Assembly (NCBI GenBank): GCA_963771985.1
Contig: CAVYVO010000014.1
Location: forward strand, 561,318-625,317
DNA from: Trebonia sp963771985
GTDB taxonomy: Bacteria; Actinomycetota; Actinomycetes; Streptosporangiales; Streptosporangiaceae
Direction of reading: 5' to 3'
DNA length: 64,000 nucleotides
A program made the position numbers and the translations under genes. The notes beneath the pieces are model-generated. The model ran no database searches and was not told the origin of the DNA. It worked only from the letters and a program-made list of their open reading frames with translations. Positions 16,726 to 24,442 of the stretch are shown here, in pieces (within the stretch, counting starts at the first letter, position 1; every line of letters begins with the position of its first letter).

Positions 16726-18330
16726 ATGCAGGAGGCCACGCCACATACGCCGTCCACGGTGGATGACGACGACGCGAGGCTGGAGAGCCTCGGCTACCGT
16801 CCCCAGCTCAACCGCGTGCTCGGGCTGTTCGCGAACTTCTCGGTCGCCTTCACGTACCTGTCGCCGATGGTGGGCATCTACTCCCTGTTCGTGCTCGGCC
16901 TTGGCACCGGCGGCCCCGGCTACGTCTGGCTCACCTGGCTCCCGGTGGCGGGCATGCTGCTGGTCGCCCTGGTCTTCGGCGAGCTGGCCAGCCACTACCC
17001 GATCGCCGGCGCGCTGTACCAGTACAGCAAGTACAACGTCGGGCGCAGGTACGGCTGGTTCGTCGGCTGGTTCTACGGCGTCGCGCTGCTCGTCACGGTC
17101 GCGTCCGTGGACACCGGGGTGGTCGCCTACGTCGCCGCGCTGCTGCAGAACTGGTTCAACTGGCGGATCAACCCGGCGAGCCACGTGGTGATCCTCGTGG
17201 TCACGGTCATCTTGCTGGCCATCCAGACGACGCTGAACATCGCCGGCGCCAAGGTCATGGGCCGGGTGGCCCAGGTCGGCGTCTACGTGGAGATCCTCGG
17301 CACCGTCGGCATCGCGATCGTACTGGCCGTCCACGGCTTCCACCACGGCCTCGGCTACCTGTTCACCACCCAGGGCGTGCAGCACGCCGCCACCAACCCG
17401 CTCGGCCTGAACTTCAACGGCAGCTACCTGGGCGCGCTGGTGATCGCCGTGCTCGCCCCCGTCTACATCTTCTACGGCTTCGAGTCGGCCGGCGACATCT
17501 CCGAGGAGACCAAGAACGCCGGGCGGCAGGTGCCGCGCGCCATGCGGCACGCGCTGATCTGGGGCGGCGTCGCGTCCTTCATCCTGACCGCCGGGCTGCT
17601 GCTCGCCATACCCGCGAAGGGCGGTATCGCGGCGGCCGTCTCCGGCGGGATCCCGTACATCCTCGGCCAGCTGCCGAGCGGCTTGCAGGACCTCCTGCTG
17701 ATCCTGATCATCTTCGCGTTCTTCTCCTGCGGCACCTCGGTCCAGGGCGCGGGCAGCCGGCTCGCCTTCTCCTACGCCCGCGACGGCGCGCTGCCCGCGT
17801 CCAAGTGGATCTCCGCGGTGAACGCGAGGTTCAAGACCCCGGTCAACGCGCTGCTCGGCGGCGCGGTGGTGACGGCGCTGTTCGTGCTGCTGGAGTTCGC
17901 CTCCCCCACGCACGACATCAAGGTCGGCTTCATCACCTACCCGGCCAACACGAACGTGCTGGTCTCGCTCGTCTCGTTCGGCGTCAGCGGGATCTACCTG
18001 TCGTTCCTGATGACGGTGATCGGCGCCATGGTGGCGCGCAGGCGCGGCTGGATTCCCGAAGGCAAGTTCCGGCTCGGCAAGTGGGCCTGGCCGGTCACGA
18101 TCGTCGCCGCCGTGTACCTGCTGCTGATGCTGGTCAACGTGATCGCGCCGACGGGGCTGACCAGCCCGCGCGCCTACTTCAACCTGGACTGGATCACCCT
18201 GCTCGTGATGGTCGTGGTCGCCGTGGTGGGCGTGATCTTCTTCCTGATCGCGCACAGCGGCCGCGAACTCAGCGGGCACATGCGCGACGACGCGGAGACT
18301 CCCGCCGCCGTCATCGCCGAGGAGGCCTAA
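16726..18330 (+). CDS. APC-superfamily amino-acid permease
   Basis: 534 residues with about 12 transmembrane helices. The N-terminus has a short acidic cytoplasmic segment, then SLGYRPQLNRVLGLFANFSVAF and a first helix typical of APC transporters; GELASHYPIAGALYQYSKY is the conserved TM2-TM3 loop, and YGFESAGDISEETKNAGRQVPRA is the family signature after TM6. It resembles GABA/choline/ethanolamine-type permeases of the AAT group; the substrate is probably an amine or amino acid. The ATG at 16726 is preceded by GAGGGAGG at good spacing, which decides the start. It is divergent from the GntR-cache regulator and followed by a 49-bp palindromic repeat. Confidence 0.88.
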   Translation: MQEATPHTPSTVDDDDARLESLGYRPQLNRVLGLFANFSVAFTYLSPMVGIYSLFVLGLGTGGPGYVWLTWLPVAGMLLVALVFGELASHYPIAGALYQYSKYNVGRRYGWFVGWFYGVALLVTVASVDTGVVAYVAALLQNWFNWRINPASHVVILVVTVILLAIQTTLNIAGAKVMGRVAQVGVYVEILGTVGIAIVLAVHGFHHGLGYLFTTQGVQHAATNPLGLNFNGSYLGALVIAVLAPVYIFYGFESAGDISEETKNAGRQVPRAMRHALIWGGVASFILTAGLLLAIPAKGGIAAAVSGGIPYILGQLPSGLQDLLLILIIFAFFSCGTSVQGAGSRLAFSYARDGALPASKWISAVNARFKTPVNALLGGAVVTALFVLLEFASPTHDIKVGFITYPANTNVLVSLVSFGVSGIYLSFLMTVIGAMVARRRGWIPEGKFRLGKWAWPVTIVAAVYLLLMLVNVIAPTGLTSPRAYFNLDWITLLVMVVVAVVGVIFFLIAHSGRELSGHMRDDAETPAAVIAEEA

Positions 18331-18341
18331 GGGACCGATGT

Positions 18342-18390
18342 GCCGATTGCGCAATCGGCCCTGGAAGAGCGGGTCGACTGCGCAATCGAC
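18342..18390 (+). repeat. 49-bp paired-palindrome element, copy 1
   Basis: Two 18-bp palindromes, GCCGATTGCGCAATCGGC (18342-18359, perfect) and GTCGACTGCGCAATCGAC (18373-18390, one mismatched pair), separated by 13 bp (CCTGGAAGAGCGG). It lies between the convergent ends of the APC permease and the TetR gene. Confidence 0.9.
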
Positions 18391-18401
18391 ACGCGTGCGG
18401 C

Positions 18402-19031
18402 TCACGATGTAGTCAGTGCCAGGCGCAGCCAGCGCAGCAGTTCCGCGAAGTCCGCGTCGATGACCGCCTCGTCATGGGCGGCGAAACGGCCGGCCGCCTC
18501 GCTGGCCGCGAAGCCGAGGATCGCCGTGCTGACCAGCCGCTCGGCGCGGGCTATCGACTCGGCCGGAAGCCCAGCCTCGCGCAGCCCCGCGTAGACCTCG
18601 TCCCGCGCCCCGCGCGCGGCTGGCGTGACGGCCGGACGGCTGATGAGCAGCGGGAACGCCGCCGGATGACGCCGCGCCGTGTCCCTGATCGCGTAGGCGA
18701 GCGCGACAAGGCGAGCCTCCCAGGGGGCTCGGTCCTCGCCCCGGGCCGCTGACTCCCGCCCAGCGGGCCCGGGCCGCGCCGCGGTCTCGGTCAGCCGCCC
18801 CGCGGTCTCGGTCAGCCGCCCCGCGGTCTCGGTCACCTCGGCGAGCAGGGTCTCGACCAAGCCGTCGAGCAGCGCGTTCTTGCCGTCGATGTGCCGGTAC
18901 AGCGCCATGGGCGTCACCCCGAGACGCCTGCCGACGGCGTGCATCGTCACCGCGTCGAGCCCCGCCTCGTCGGCCAGCGCCAGCGCGGCGGTCAGCACCG
19001 CCTCCCGGCTGATCTGCGCTAGCCGTCCCAC
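18402..19031 (-). CDS. TetR/AcrR-family transcriptional regulator
   Basis: 209 residues. Residues 8-55 are the TetR HTH (SREAVLTAALALADEAG, then VGRRLGVTPMALYRHIDGKNALLDGL). The C-terminal ligand domain is helical. A striking feature is a tandem peptide repeat, TETAGRL repeated nearly three times at residues ~67-86, encoded by direct DNA repeats at about 18779-18835; it probably arose by slippage and lengthens the linker to the ligand domain. The gene is divergent from an ATP-grasp gene, and a 9-bp inverted repeat lies between them, the expected arrangement for a repressor acting on itself and its neighbour. Confidence 0.88.
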   Translation of the reverse strand: MGRLAQISREAVLTAALALADEAGLDAVTMHAVGRRLGVTPMALYRHIDGKNALLDGLVETLLAEVTETAGRLTETAGRLTETAARPGPAGRESAARGEDRAPWEARLVALAYAIRDTARRHPAAFPLLISRPAVTPAARGARDEVYAGLREAGLPAESIARAERLVSTAILGFAASEAAGRFAAHDEAVIDADFAELLRWLRLALTTS

Positions 19032-19046
19032 TGCCTGACCGTCCCT

Positions 19047-19080
19047 TAAGTTTATGGCGTATATTTACATTATAAACATA
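19047..19080. promoter_or_regulatory. probable TetR operator upstream of ATP-grasp gene
   Basis: The arms TAAGTTTAT (19047-19055) and ATAAACATA (19072-19080) form a 9-bp inverted repeat with one mismatch. The site lies between the TetR start (19031) and the ATP-grasp start (19093) and abuts the latter's ribosome binding site AAGGAGG. Repression of both genes by the TetR protein is inferred. Confidence 0.65.
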
Positions 19081-19092
19081 AAGGAGGCTGCC

Positions 19093-20328
19093 ATGCGGGT
19101 ACTCCTGAGCGACGGAGCCGGATTGACCGCCCGCCAGTGCGCGACACTGCTCTCCCAGGCAGGCCATGAGGTGGAAGCGCTGTCGGCCGAGCCGCTGTGC
19201 CTGTGCCGGTTCACCCGCCACGTCCGCGCGGTGCACCGGGTCCCCGCCTGCGGCGCCGATCCGTTCGCCTGGCTGGACGCGGCGCTGGAGATAGCCGACC
19301 GCCGGGACATGGAGGTTCTGCTCCCGGTTCAGGAACAGGCGGCGGTCATCGCGCTGGCGCGGGACCGGATCCGCGCCGCGGGCCTTACCACGGCGGTGCC
19401 GTCCTTCGACTCACTGGCACAGGTCCAGGACAAGGTCAGCGCGTTTCACACGCTGCGGCGGCTGAGCCTGCCGCAGCCGCCGGGGTATGTCGCGGCCAGC
19501 GCCGCGGCGCTGAGAGGCCCGTTTCCCGCCTACGTGAAGACTCCGATCGGCACCGCGTCCGCGGGGGTCATCCGCGTCGCCACGGAGGCTGAGGTGCGCG
19601 CATGCGCCGTTCGCTGGGAGAGGGACGGCGTCTTCACGGCAGGCGGCCTGCTCGTGCAGCAGCCGGCCGAGGGGCCGCTCCTCATGGTGCAGGCGGTGTT
19701 CACTCACGGTTCGCTCACCGCCTGCCACGCGTGCGAGCAGGTCAGGCAGGGGGCCGGCGGCGGGTCGAGCCACAAGCGCTCGCGGCGGGTCCCGGAAGCG
19801 GACAAGGCCATGGCATCGCTCGGCAGCGCGCTGGCCTGGCACGGCGCCCTCTCCGCTGACATGATCCTGACGCCGGACGGCCCCGTGTTCATCGACGTCA
19901 ACCCGCGCCTGGTCGAGCCGGTCAACGCGTACTGCTCAGGCGTCGACCTGGTAGGCGCGCTCCTGTCCGCCGCTACCGGCCGGGACGAGCACATCGCGCT
20001 GCCCGGGGCCACGGACGCCGCGGCCACACACCAGGTGCTGCTTGCGGTCCTCGCCGCGGCTTGCGACAGGGGCCGCCGGGGCGTGCTGGCCGAACTGCGC
20101 GACGCCGTCACCCACCGCGGCGGCTACCGGGACAGCGGGGAGGAACTGACCCCGCTGCACGGCGACCCCGCGACGGTGCTCCCGGTGGCGGCGGCGGCCG
20201 CCGCGACACTCGCCTGCCCGGCCGCCTGGCGCTGGTTCACCGGCGGCAGCGTCACGGCCTACGCGCTTACGCCGTCGGCGTGGCGGCAGCTGAAGGCCGC
20301 CGCGCCCCGCACCCCGGCCGTGCCGTGA
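19093..20328 (+). CDS. ATP-grasp-fold ligase of unknown substrate
   Basis: 411 residues. An N-terminal Rossmann-like segment (MRVLLSDGAGLTARQCATLL) leads into an ATP-grasp fold: the lysine of FPAYVKTPIGTASAGVIRV for ATP phosphates, GGLLVQQPAEGP for the adenine pocket, and the metal-binding DVNPRLVEPVNAYCSG near residue 277. The start at 19093 has a perfect AAGGAGG ribosome binding site, so translation should be strong. The gene stands alone: no amino-acid, peptide or carboxylase partner is adjacent, so the carboxylate-amine ligase substrate cannot be inferred. The divergent TetR gene suggests it is inducible, as for resistance, detoxification or small-metabolite enzymes. The C-terminal ~100 residues have no recognised motif. 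Confidence 0.8.
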   Translation: MRVLLSDGAGLTARQCATLLSQAGHEVEALSAEPLCLCRFTRHVRAVHRVPACGADPFAWLDAALEIADRRDMEVLLPVQEQAAVIALARDRIRAAGLTTAVPSFDSLAQVQDKVSAFHTLRRLSLPQPPGYVAASAAALRGPFPAYVKTPIGTASAGVIRVATEAEVRACAVRWERDGVFTAGGLLVQQPAEGPLLMVQAVFTHGSLTACHACEQVRQGAGGGSSHKRSRRVPEADKAMASLGSALAWHGALSADMILTPDGPVFIDVNPRLVEPVNAYCSGVDLVGALLSAATGRDEHIALPGATDAAATHQVLLAVLAAACDRGRRGVLAELRDAVTHRGGYRDSGEELTPLHGDPATVLPVAAAAAATLACPAAWRWFTGGSVTAYALTPSAWRQLKAAAPRTPAVP

Positions 20329-20456
20329 AATGCTGACCAGGTGCCCGCGCTCACCGCGCCGCGGCGGTACGGACTGTTCCGGCGAAGCTGAAGATCATGA
20401 GGAAACCTTCAGGGAACCGATAGGCCCGCCTGATACTCCTTTCGGCCTCCGTCAAG

Positions 20457-20501
20457 GTTCGCGGCCGATTCTCAAGTTGTAACAACCGCGAAGCCGCGAA
20501 C
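20457..20501. promoter_or_regulatory. nested inverted repeat upstream of HtrA gene
   Basis: Outer arms GTTCGCGGC (20457-20465) and GCCGCGAAC (20493-20501) are perfectly complementary, and inside lies a second palindrome, GTTGT-A-ACAAC (20476-20486). It ends 21 bp before the htrA start, so it could be an operator or a leader hairpin. Which regulator acts is unknown. Confidence 0.5.
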
Positions 20502-20522
20502 AGAACCGGGTGGGCAGGACCA

Positions 20523-21764
20523 ATGAGTGAGCCATTCGCACAGTACCCTTACGGGGCGTACCCAGTACCAGAGCCGCCACGCCGGCGTCGGAGCCGGCAC
20601 GTGCTCGGGCTGACCGCGACGGCCGTGGTCGCCTTGGCCGCCGGCGCCGGGGCGGGTGTCGCCCTCTCGCACGGCACCTCGCCGTCAGGCAGCGCGACGG
20701 CGACGTCGAAGACCATGCTGACCACGTCGCAGGTCGCCAGCCGGGTTGATCCTGGCCTGGTGGACGTGACCTCCACCCTTGGCTACCAGGACGCCACGGC
20801 CATGGGCACCGGCATCGTCCTGACGTCCAACGGCGAGGTGCTGACCAACAACCACGTGATCAACGGCGCCACGTCGATCAGCGTCAGGGACATCGGCAAC
20901 AACAAGACCTACAAGGCGACCGTTGTCGGCTATGACGACAGCAAGGACATCGCCGTCCTCCAGCTGTCCGGCGCGTCCGGCCTGACGACCGCCACGACCG
21001 GGAACTCCAGCACGGTCCAGGTCGGCGACAAGGTCGTCGGGATCGGCAACGCGGGCGGCGTGGGCGGCACCCCGTCGGTCGCCGCGGGCACGGTCACCGC
21101 GCTGAATCAGTCGATCACCGCCTCCGACGAGGGTTCCGGCACTTCGGAGCAGCTGTCCGGGCTGATCGAGACGAACGCCGACATCCAGGCCGGCGACTCC
21201 GGCGGCCCGCTGGTGAACTCCTACGGCCAGGTGATCGGCGTCGACACGGCGGCCTCGTCCAACTATCAGTTCGGCAATGGCTCCGGGAACGGCGGCTCCG
21301 GGAACGGCTTCGGCTTCGGCTTCGGCGGCTCCGGGTTCGGCGACAACGGGTCGGGCAGCAACGGGTCGTCAAGCTCGAGCCAGGCCAGCACTACGCAGGG
21401 CTTCACGATCCCGATCAACACGGCGCTGTCCATCGCCCAGCAGATCGAGGCCGGCCAGGCCTCATCGACCGTGCACCTCGGCGCGACGGCCTTCCTCGGC
21501 GTGGAGATCGCGAGTTCTGACCAGCAGTCCTCCACCGGCGTGACGCTCGCGGGGGCAGCGTCGGGCACCCCGGCGGCCAACCTCGGGCTGGCAGCGGGCG
21601 ACGTGATCACCTCGGTCGCCGGCCAGTCGGTCAGCTCGGGCACTAGCATCCAGCAGGTGCTCGAGGGCTACCACCCCGGCGACAAGATCAGCATCGCCTG
21701 GACCGACACCTCCGGCCAGTCGCAGACCGCGACGGTGACGCTGGCCAACGGGCCGGCGGCCTGA
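20523..21764 (+). CDS. membrane-anchored HtrA/DegP-type serine protease with PDZ domain
   Basis: 413 residues. A short cytoplasmic tail (basic PPRRRRSRH) precedes one transmembrane helix (residues 28-48). The protease domain shows the full triad: His in LTNNHVING, Asp in DDSKDIAVLQL and Ser in GDSGGPLV. A PDZ domain occupies residues ~320-410 (FLGVEIAS...AANLGLAAGDVITSVAGQ). Between strands after the catalytic Ser is a 35-residue Gly/Ser/Asn/Phe-rich insert (about 253-290) that is likely a flexible surface loop. HtrA proteases degrade or refold damaged envelope proteins. A nested inverted repeat lies immediately upstream and a strong terminator hairpin downstream. Confidence 0.92.
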   Translation: MSEPFAQYPYGAYPVPEPPRRRRSRHVLGLTATAVVALAAGAGAGVALSHGTSPSGSATATSKTMLTTSQVASRVDPGLVDVTSTLGYQDATAMGTGIVLTSNGEVLTNNHVINGATSISVRDIGNNKTYKATVVGYDDSKDIAVLQLSGASGLTTATTGNSSTVQVGDKVVGIGNAGGVGGTPSVAAGTVTALNQSITASDEGSGTSEQLSGLIETNADIQAGDSGGPLVNSYGQVIGVDTAASSNYQFGNGSGNGGSGNGFGFGFGGSGFGDNGSGSNGSSSSSQASTTQGFTIPINTALSIAQQIEAGQASSTVHLGATAFLGVEIASSDQQSSTGVTLAGAASGTPAANLGLAAGDVITSVAGQSVSSGTSIQQVLEGYHPGDKISIAWTDTSGQSQTATVTLANGPAA

Positions 21765-21784
21765 CGACGCCGCCAGCCAGCGCG

Positions 21785-21821
21785 CCGCGCGCCTCGCTCC
21801 TTCTCCGGGCGAGGCGCGCGG
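21785..21821 (+). terminator. strong hairpin after HtrA gene
   Basis: A perfect 13-bp GC-rich inverted repeat (CCGCGCGCCTCGC and its complement, 11-nt loop) starts 20 bp after the stop. Part of it (TCTCCGGGCGAGGCGCGCGG) is repeated about 32 bp downstream, just before a 49-bp paired-palindrome element. A likely intrinsic terminator. Confidence 0.65.
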
Positions 21822-21862
21822 CCGTTTGGCGTTCTCCGGGCGAGGCGCGCGGGTAAGAGTGG

Positions 21863-21911
21863 GTCGATTGCGCAATCGACCACAATAGAGCGGGTGGATT
21901 GCGCAATCGAC
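21863..21911 (+). repeat. 49-bp paired-palindrome element, copy 2
   Basis: GTCGATTGCGCAATCGAC (21863-21880, perfect) and GTGGATTGCGCAATCGAC (21894-21911), with the 13-bp spacer CACAATAGAGCGG. It lies between the htrA terminator and the MOSC gene, two genes in the same direction. Confidence 0.92.
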
Positions 21912-21986
21912 ACAATGGCGTGTGGGTGGCGGCGCGCGGAAGGCCCGGGCGCGGAGGGCGCGGGCGCGGAGGGCGGAAGGGCGCGG

Positions 21987-22811
21987 ATGGGCACGCTTGT
22001 GTCGGTTCACATCTATCCCATGAAGGGATGCCGGGCGGTTGACCTGCGCGAGTCGGTGGTCGAGCCGTGGGGCCTGGCGGGCGACCGCCGGTGGCTGCTC
22101 GTCGACTCGGACTACCGGTTCATCAGCCAGCGGGAACACGCGTCGCTGGCGCGGCTCGTCGTCGGGTACGGGCCGGGCGATGGCATCACCGTGTCGTCGG
22201 ACGGCTTCCGCCCGCTGTTCGTCGCCACCCCAGGCCCCGACGAACTGCTCAAGGTCACCGTGTGGCGGTCCACGGTGCTGGCCAGCGCGGCCGGCCGGGA
22301 GGCGGACGCCTGGTTCTCGGCCTACCTGGGCGAGCCGGTGCGGCTGGTGTACCTGGACGACCCGACCCGGCGGGCGGTGGACCCCGAGTTCGGCCGCGAC
22401 GGCGACGTGGTGAGCTTCGCGGACGGGTACCCGCTCCTGCTCACGAACACCGCCTCGCTCCGGCAGCTCGGCGAGTGGCTGGCCGCCGACGGCGAGCGGC
22501 CCGTGCCGATGAACCGCTTCAGGCCCAACGTCGTCGTGGCCGGCGACGAGCCGTGGGCGGAAGACCGGTGGCGCCGGATCCGGATCGGCGAGGTGTCTTT
22601 CCGCGTCGCCAAGCCCTGCGGCCGGTGCGTCGTCACCACGACCGACCAGGCGACCGGCGAGCGCGGCACGCAGCCGCTGAAGATCCTCGGCGCCCGGCGC
22701 CGGTTTGGCCAGAGTCTGGTATTCGGGCAGAACATCATCCCCGATTCCCCCGGCCTGATCCGCGTCGGCGACCGGCTGGAGATAACGGAGTACGCGCCGA
22801 CACATTCCTGA
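21987..22811 (+). CDS. MOSC-domain protein (molybdenum cofactor sulfurase C-terminal-like)
   Basis: 274 residues with a MOSC N-terminal beta-barrel (VSVHIYPMKGCRAVDL, then GLAGDRRWLLVDSDYRFISQR) followed by a MOSC core with DGYPLLLTNTASLRQL, MNRFRPNVVV and the conserved cysteine region KPCGRCVVTTTDQATGERG. This is the YcbX/mARC arrangement, binding molybdenum cofactor and reducing N-hydroxylated compounds; partner reductases are not visible here. I use the ATG at 21987; the frame is open further upstream only because it runs into the palindromic repeat. The second Cys of CGRC is the likely molybdenum ligand by family analogy. Confidence 0.88.
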   Translation: MGTLVSVHIYPMKGCRAVDLRESVVEPWGLAGDRRWLLVDSDYRFISQREHASLARLVVGYGPGDGITVSSDGFRPLFVATPGPDELLKVTVWRSTVLASAAGREADAWFSAYLGEPVRLVYLDDPTRRAVDPEFGRDGDVVSFADGYPLLLTNTASLRQLGEWLAADGERPVPMNRFRPNVVVAGDEPWAEDRWRRIRIGEVSFRVAKPCGRCVVTTTDQATGERGTQPLKILGARRRFGQSLVFGQNIIPDSPGLIRVGDRLEITEYAPTHS

Positions 22812-22921
22812 AATAGGGCGGGCAGCGCGCTTTATCACCGCGTAACGCCACCCGGTCAAGACTTAACACCCGGTCCCTTGCTGACCCGTGAATTCGCTGG
22901 TCACAATCGATTAAGGGAGCG

Positions 22922-24391
22922 ATGTCGCCTCCCGGAATGCCGCTTGAGGAAAGGGACCGGCAGATGGCCGTCGCTCCAGTTAAGGCTGCCCAGACGAAAT
23001 CCGCGCTGCGTTCTGGCGCGCTTGGCTTTCCGGCGCTGCTCGCCCAGTCAATAGCTGTCATCTCACCGACGATGACTGCCGTACTCATCATTCCGCTGGC
23101 GTTTTCCAACGCCGGGGAAGGCACCTGGCTGGCATATCTATTCGGGACGGTGATGCTCCTCTTCGTCGTCTTCTGCCTCAACCAGTTCGCCCGCCGCTGC
23201 GCGGCGCCGGGCGCGATGTACACCTACACGGCCCGCGGCCTCGGGCCGGCCACCGGGGTGCTGTCGGGGTGGACGCTGCTGTGGTGCTACCTGTTCATCG
23301 GGACCGCGGGCCTGACCGGGTTCGCCATCTTCTTCCAGCAGTTTCTGGACGCCCTCGGGTTCACCGGCACCGTGCCGCCAGACATCTTCTTCGCGATCAG
23401 CGCCGTGACGTGCTGGTACATCGCCTACAAGGACATCCGCGTCTCCTCGCTCATCACGCTCGCGCTCGAGGGCATCTCCGTGACGCTCATCCTGAGCCTG
23501 GCCGCGGTCGTGCTCTTCTCGCGCGGCATCCACATCGACACGGCGCAACTGCAGCTCAAGGGCGTCAGCCCGCACGGGATGAGCCTGGCGGTCGTCGCCT
23601 GCATCTTCAGCCTGGTCGGCTTCGAGAGCGCCACGGCACTCGGCGGCGAGGCGCGCAACCCGCTCCGCAACGTGCCGCGCGCGGTCATCTGGTCCCTCAT
23701 CCTCACCGGGCTGTTCATGGTGGTGATGAGCTACGTGGAGGTCTACGGGACGCGGCACTACGGGACACCGCTCGGCTCGATCGCCGCGCCGCTGAACGTC
23801 CTCGCGCAGATCTACAACGTGACGTTCTTCAAGGCCCCGATCTCGCTGGGCGCGATGATCAGCTTCTTCTCGCTGTCGCTGTCGTGTCTGAACGCGGGCG
23901 CGCGGATCCTCTACCCGATGGGCGAGCACATGGTGTTCCCGCGCCATCTCGGCAGGGCCCACCCCGAGAACGGGACGCCGCACGTCGCGATTACCGTCTA
24001 CGTCGCGATCATGTTCGCCATCCCGACGGTGTTGGAAATGGTCACCAACCCGCTGACGACGTTCGGCGACGCGGGCACGCTCGCGGCGTTCGGCTTCCTG
24101 CTCGCCTACTTCCTGATCACGATCGCGGCGCCGGCCTACCTGCGCCGCCGGGGCGAGCTGCGCGCCCGCCACGTGGTCATCGCCGTGATCGCGTGCCTGT
24201 GCCTGCTGGTCCCGACGATCGGCAGCTTCTACCCGGTGCCGCCGTTCCCGGTGAACATCTTCCCGTACATCTTCGCCGCCTGGATCGCCGTCGGCGGCGG
24301 CTGGCTGTTCATCCTGAGCCGCCGTCGTCGCGGCATCCTCGCCGAGATCGAGACCGACCTGGAGGCCACGCGGCCCGTGCCCGCGCCATGA
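22922..24391 (+). CDS. APC-superfamily amino-acid permease (second copy)
   Basis: 489 residues with about 12 hydrophobic helices. After a short polar N-terminus come SGALGFPALLAQSIAVISPT, the unwound TM1 region of APC transporters, and FARRCAAPGAMYTYTARGLG in the TM2-TM3 loop; VGFESATALGGEARNPLRNV is the signature after TM6. It belongs to a different APC branch from the permease at 16.7 kb. A start at 22922 follows AAGGGA; an ATG at 22964 is possible. It stands alone in direction and is followed directly by a CATGATC inverted repeat that may end transcription. Confidence 0.87.
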   Translation: MSPPGMPLEERDRQMAVAPVKAAQTKSALRSGALGFPALLAQSIAVISPTMTAVLIIPLAFSNAGEGTWLAYLFGTVMLLFVVFCLNQFARRCAAPGAMYTYTARGLGPATGVLSGWTLLWCYLFIGTAGLTGFAIFFQQFLDALGFTGTVPPDIFFAISAVTCWYIAYKDIRVSSLITLALEGISVTLILSLAAVVLFSRGIHIDTAQLQLKGVSPHGMSLAVVACIFSLVGFESATALGGEARNPLRNVPRAVIWSLILTGLFMVVMSYVEVYGTRHYGTPLGSIAAPLNVLAQIYNVTFFKAPISLGAMISFFSLSLSCLNAGARILYPMGEHMVFPRHLGRAHPENGTPHVAITVYVAIMFAIPTVLEMVTNPLTTFGDAGTLAAFGFLLAYFLITIAAPAYLRRRGELRARHVVIAVIACLCLLVPTIGSFYPVPPFPVNIFPYIFAAWIAVGGGWLFILSRRRRGILAEIETDLEATRPVPAP

Positions 24392-24442
24392 TCTTGGGCC
24401 ATAGGTGGCCGTATAAGGCACCAACGACCCAAGATCGTCATG
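24387..24442. repeat. CATGATC-ended inverted repeat, copy 2
   Basis: Imperfect inverted repeats: CATGATCTTGGG at the left, and CCCAAGATCGTCATG at the right with a 3-nt bulge. It overlaps the last codons of the permease and the stop codon of the convergent acyl-CoA dehydrogenase, so it sits exactly at a convergent gene junction and could act as a two-way terminator. Confidence 0.6.

Noticed and set aside
20412..20440. Possible ECF-sigma promoter (GGAACC) before htrA
   Set aside because: I could not find a matching -10 element (such as CGTC) at the expected spacing, so it is not claimed.
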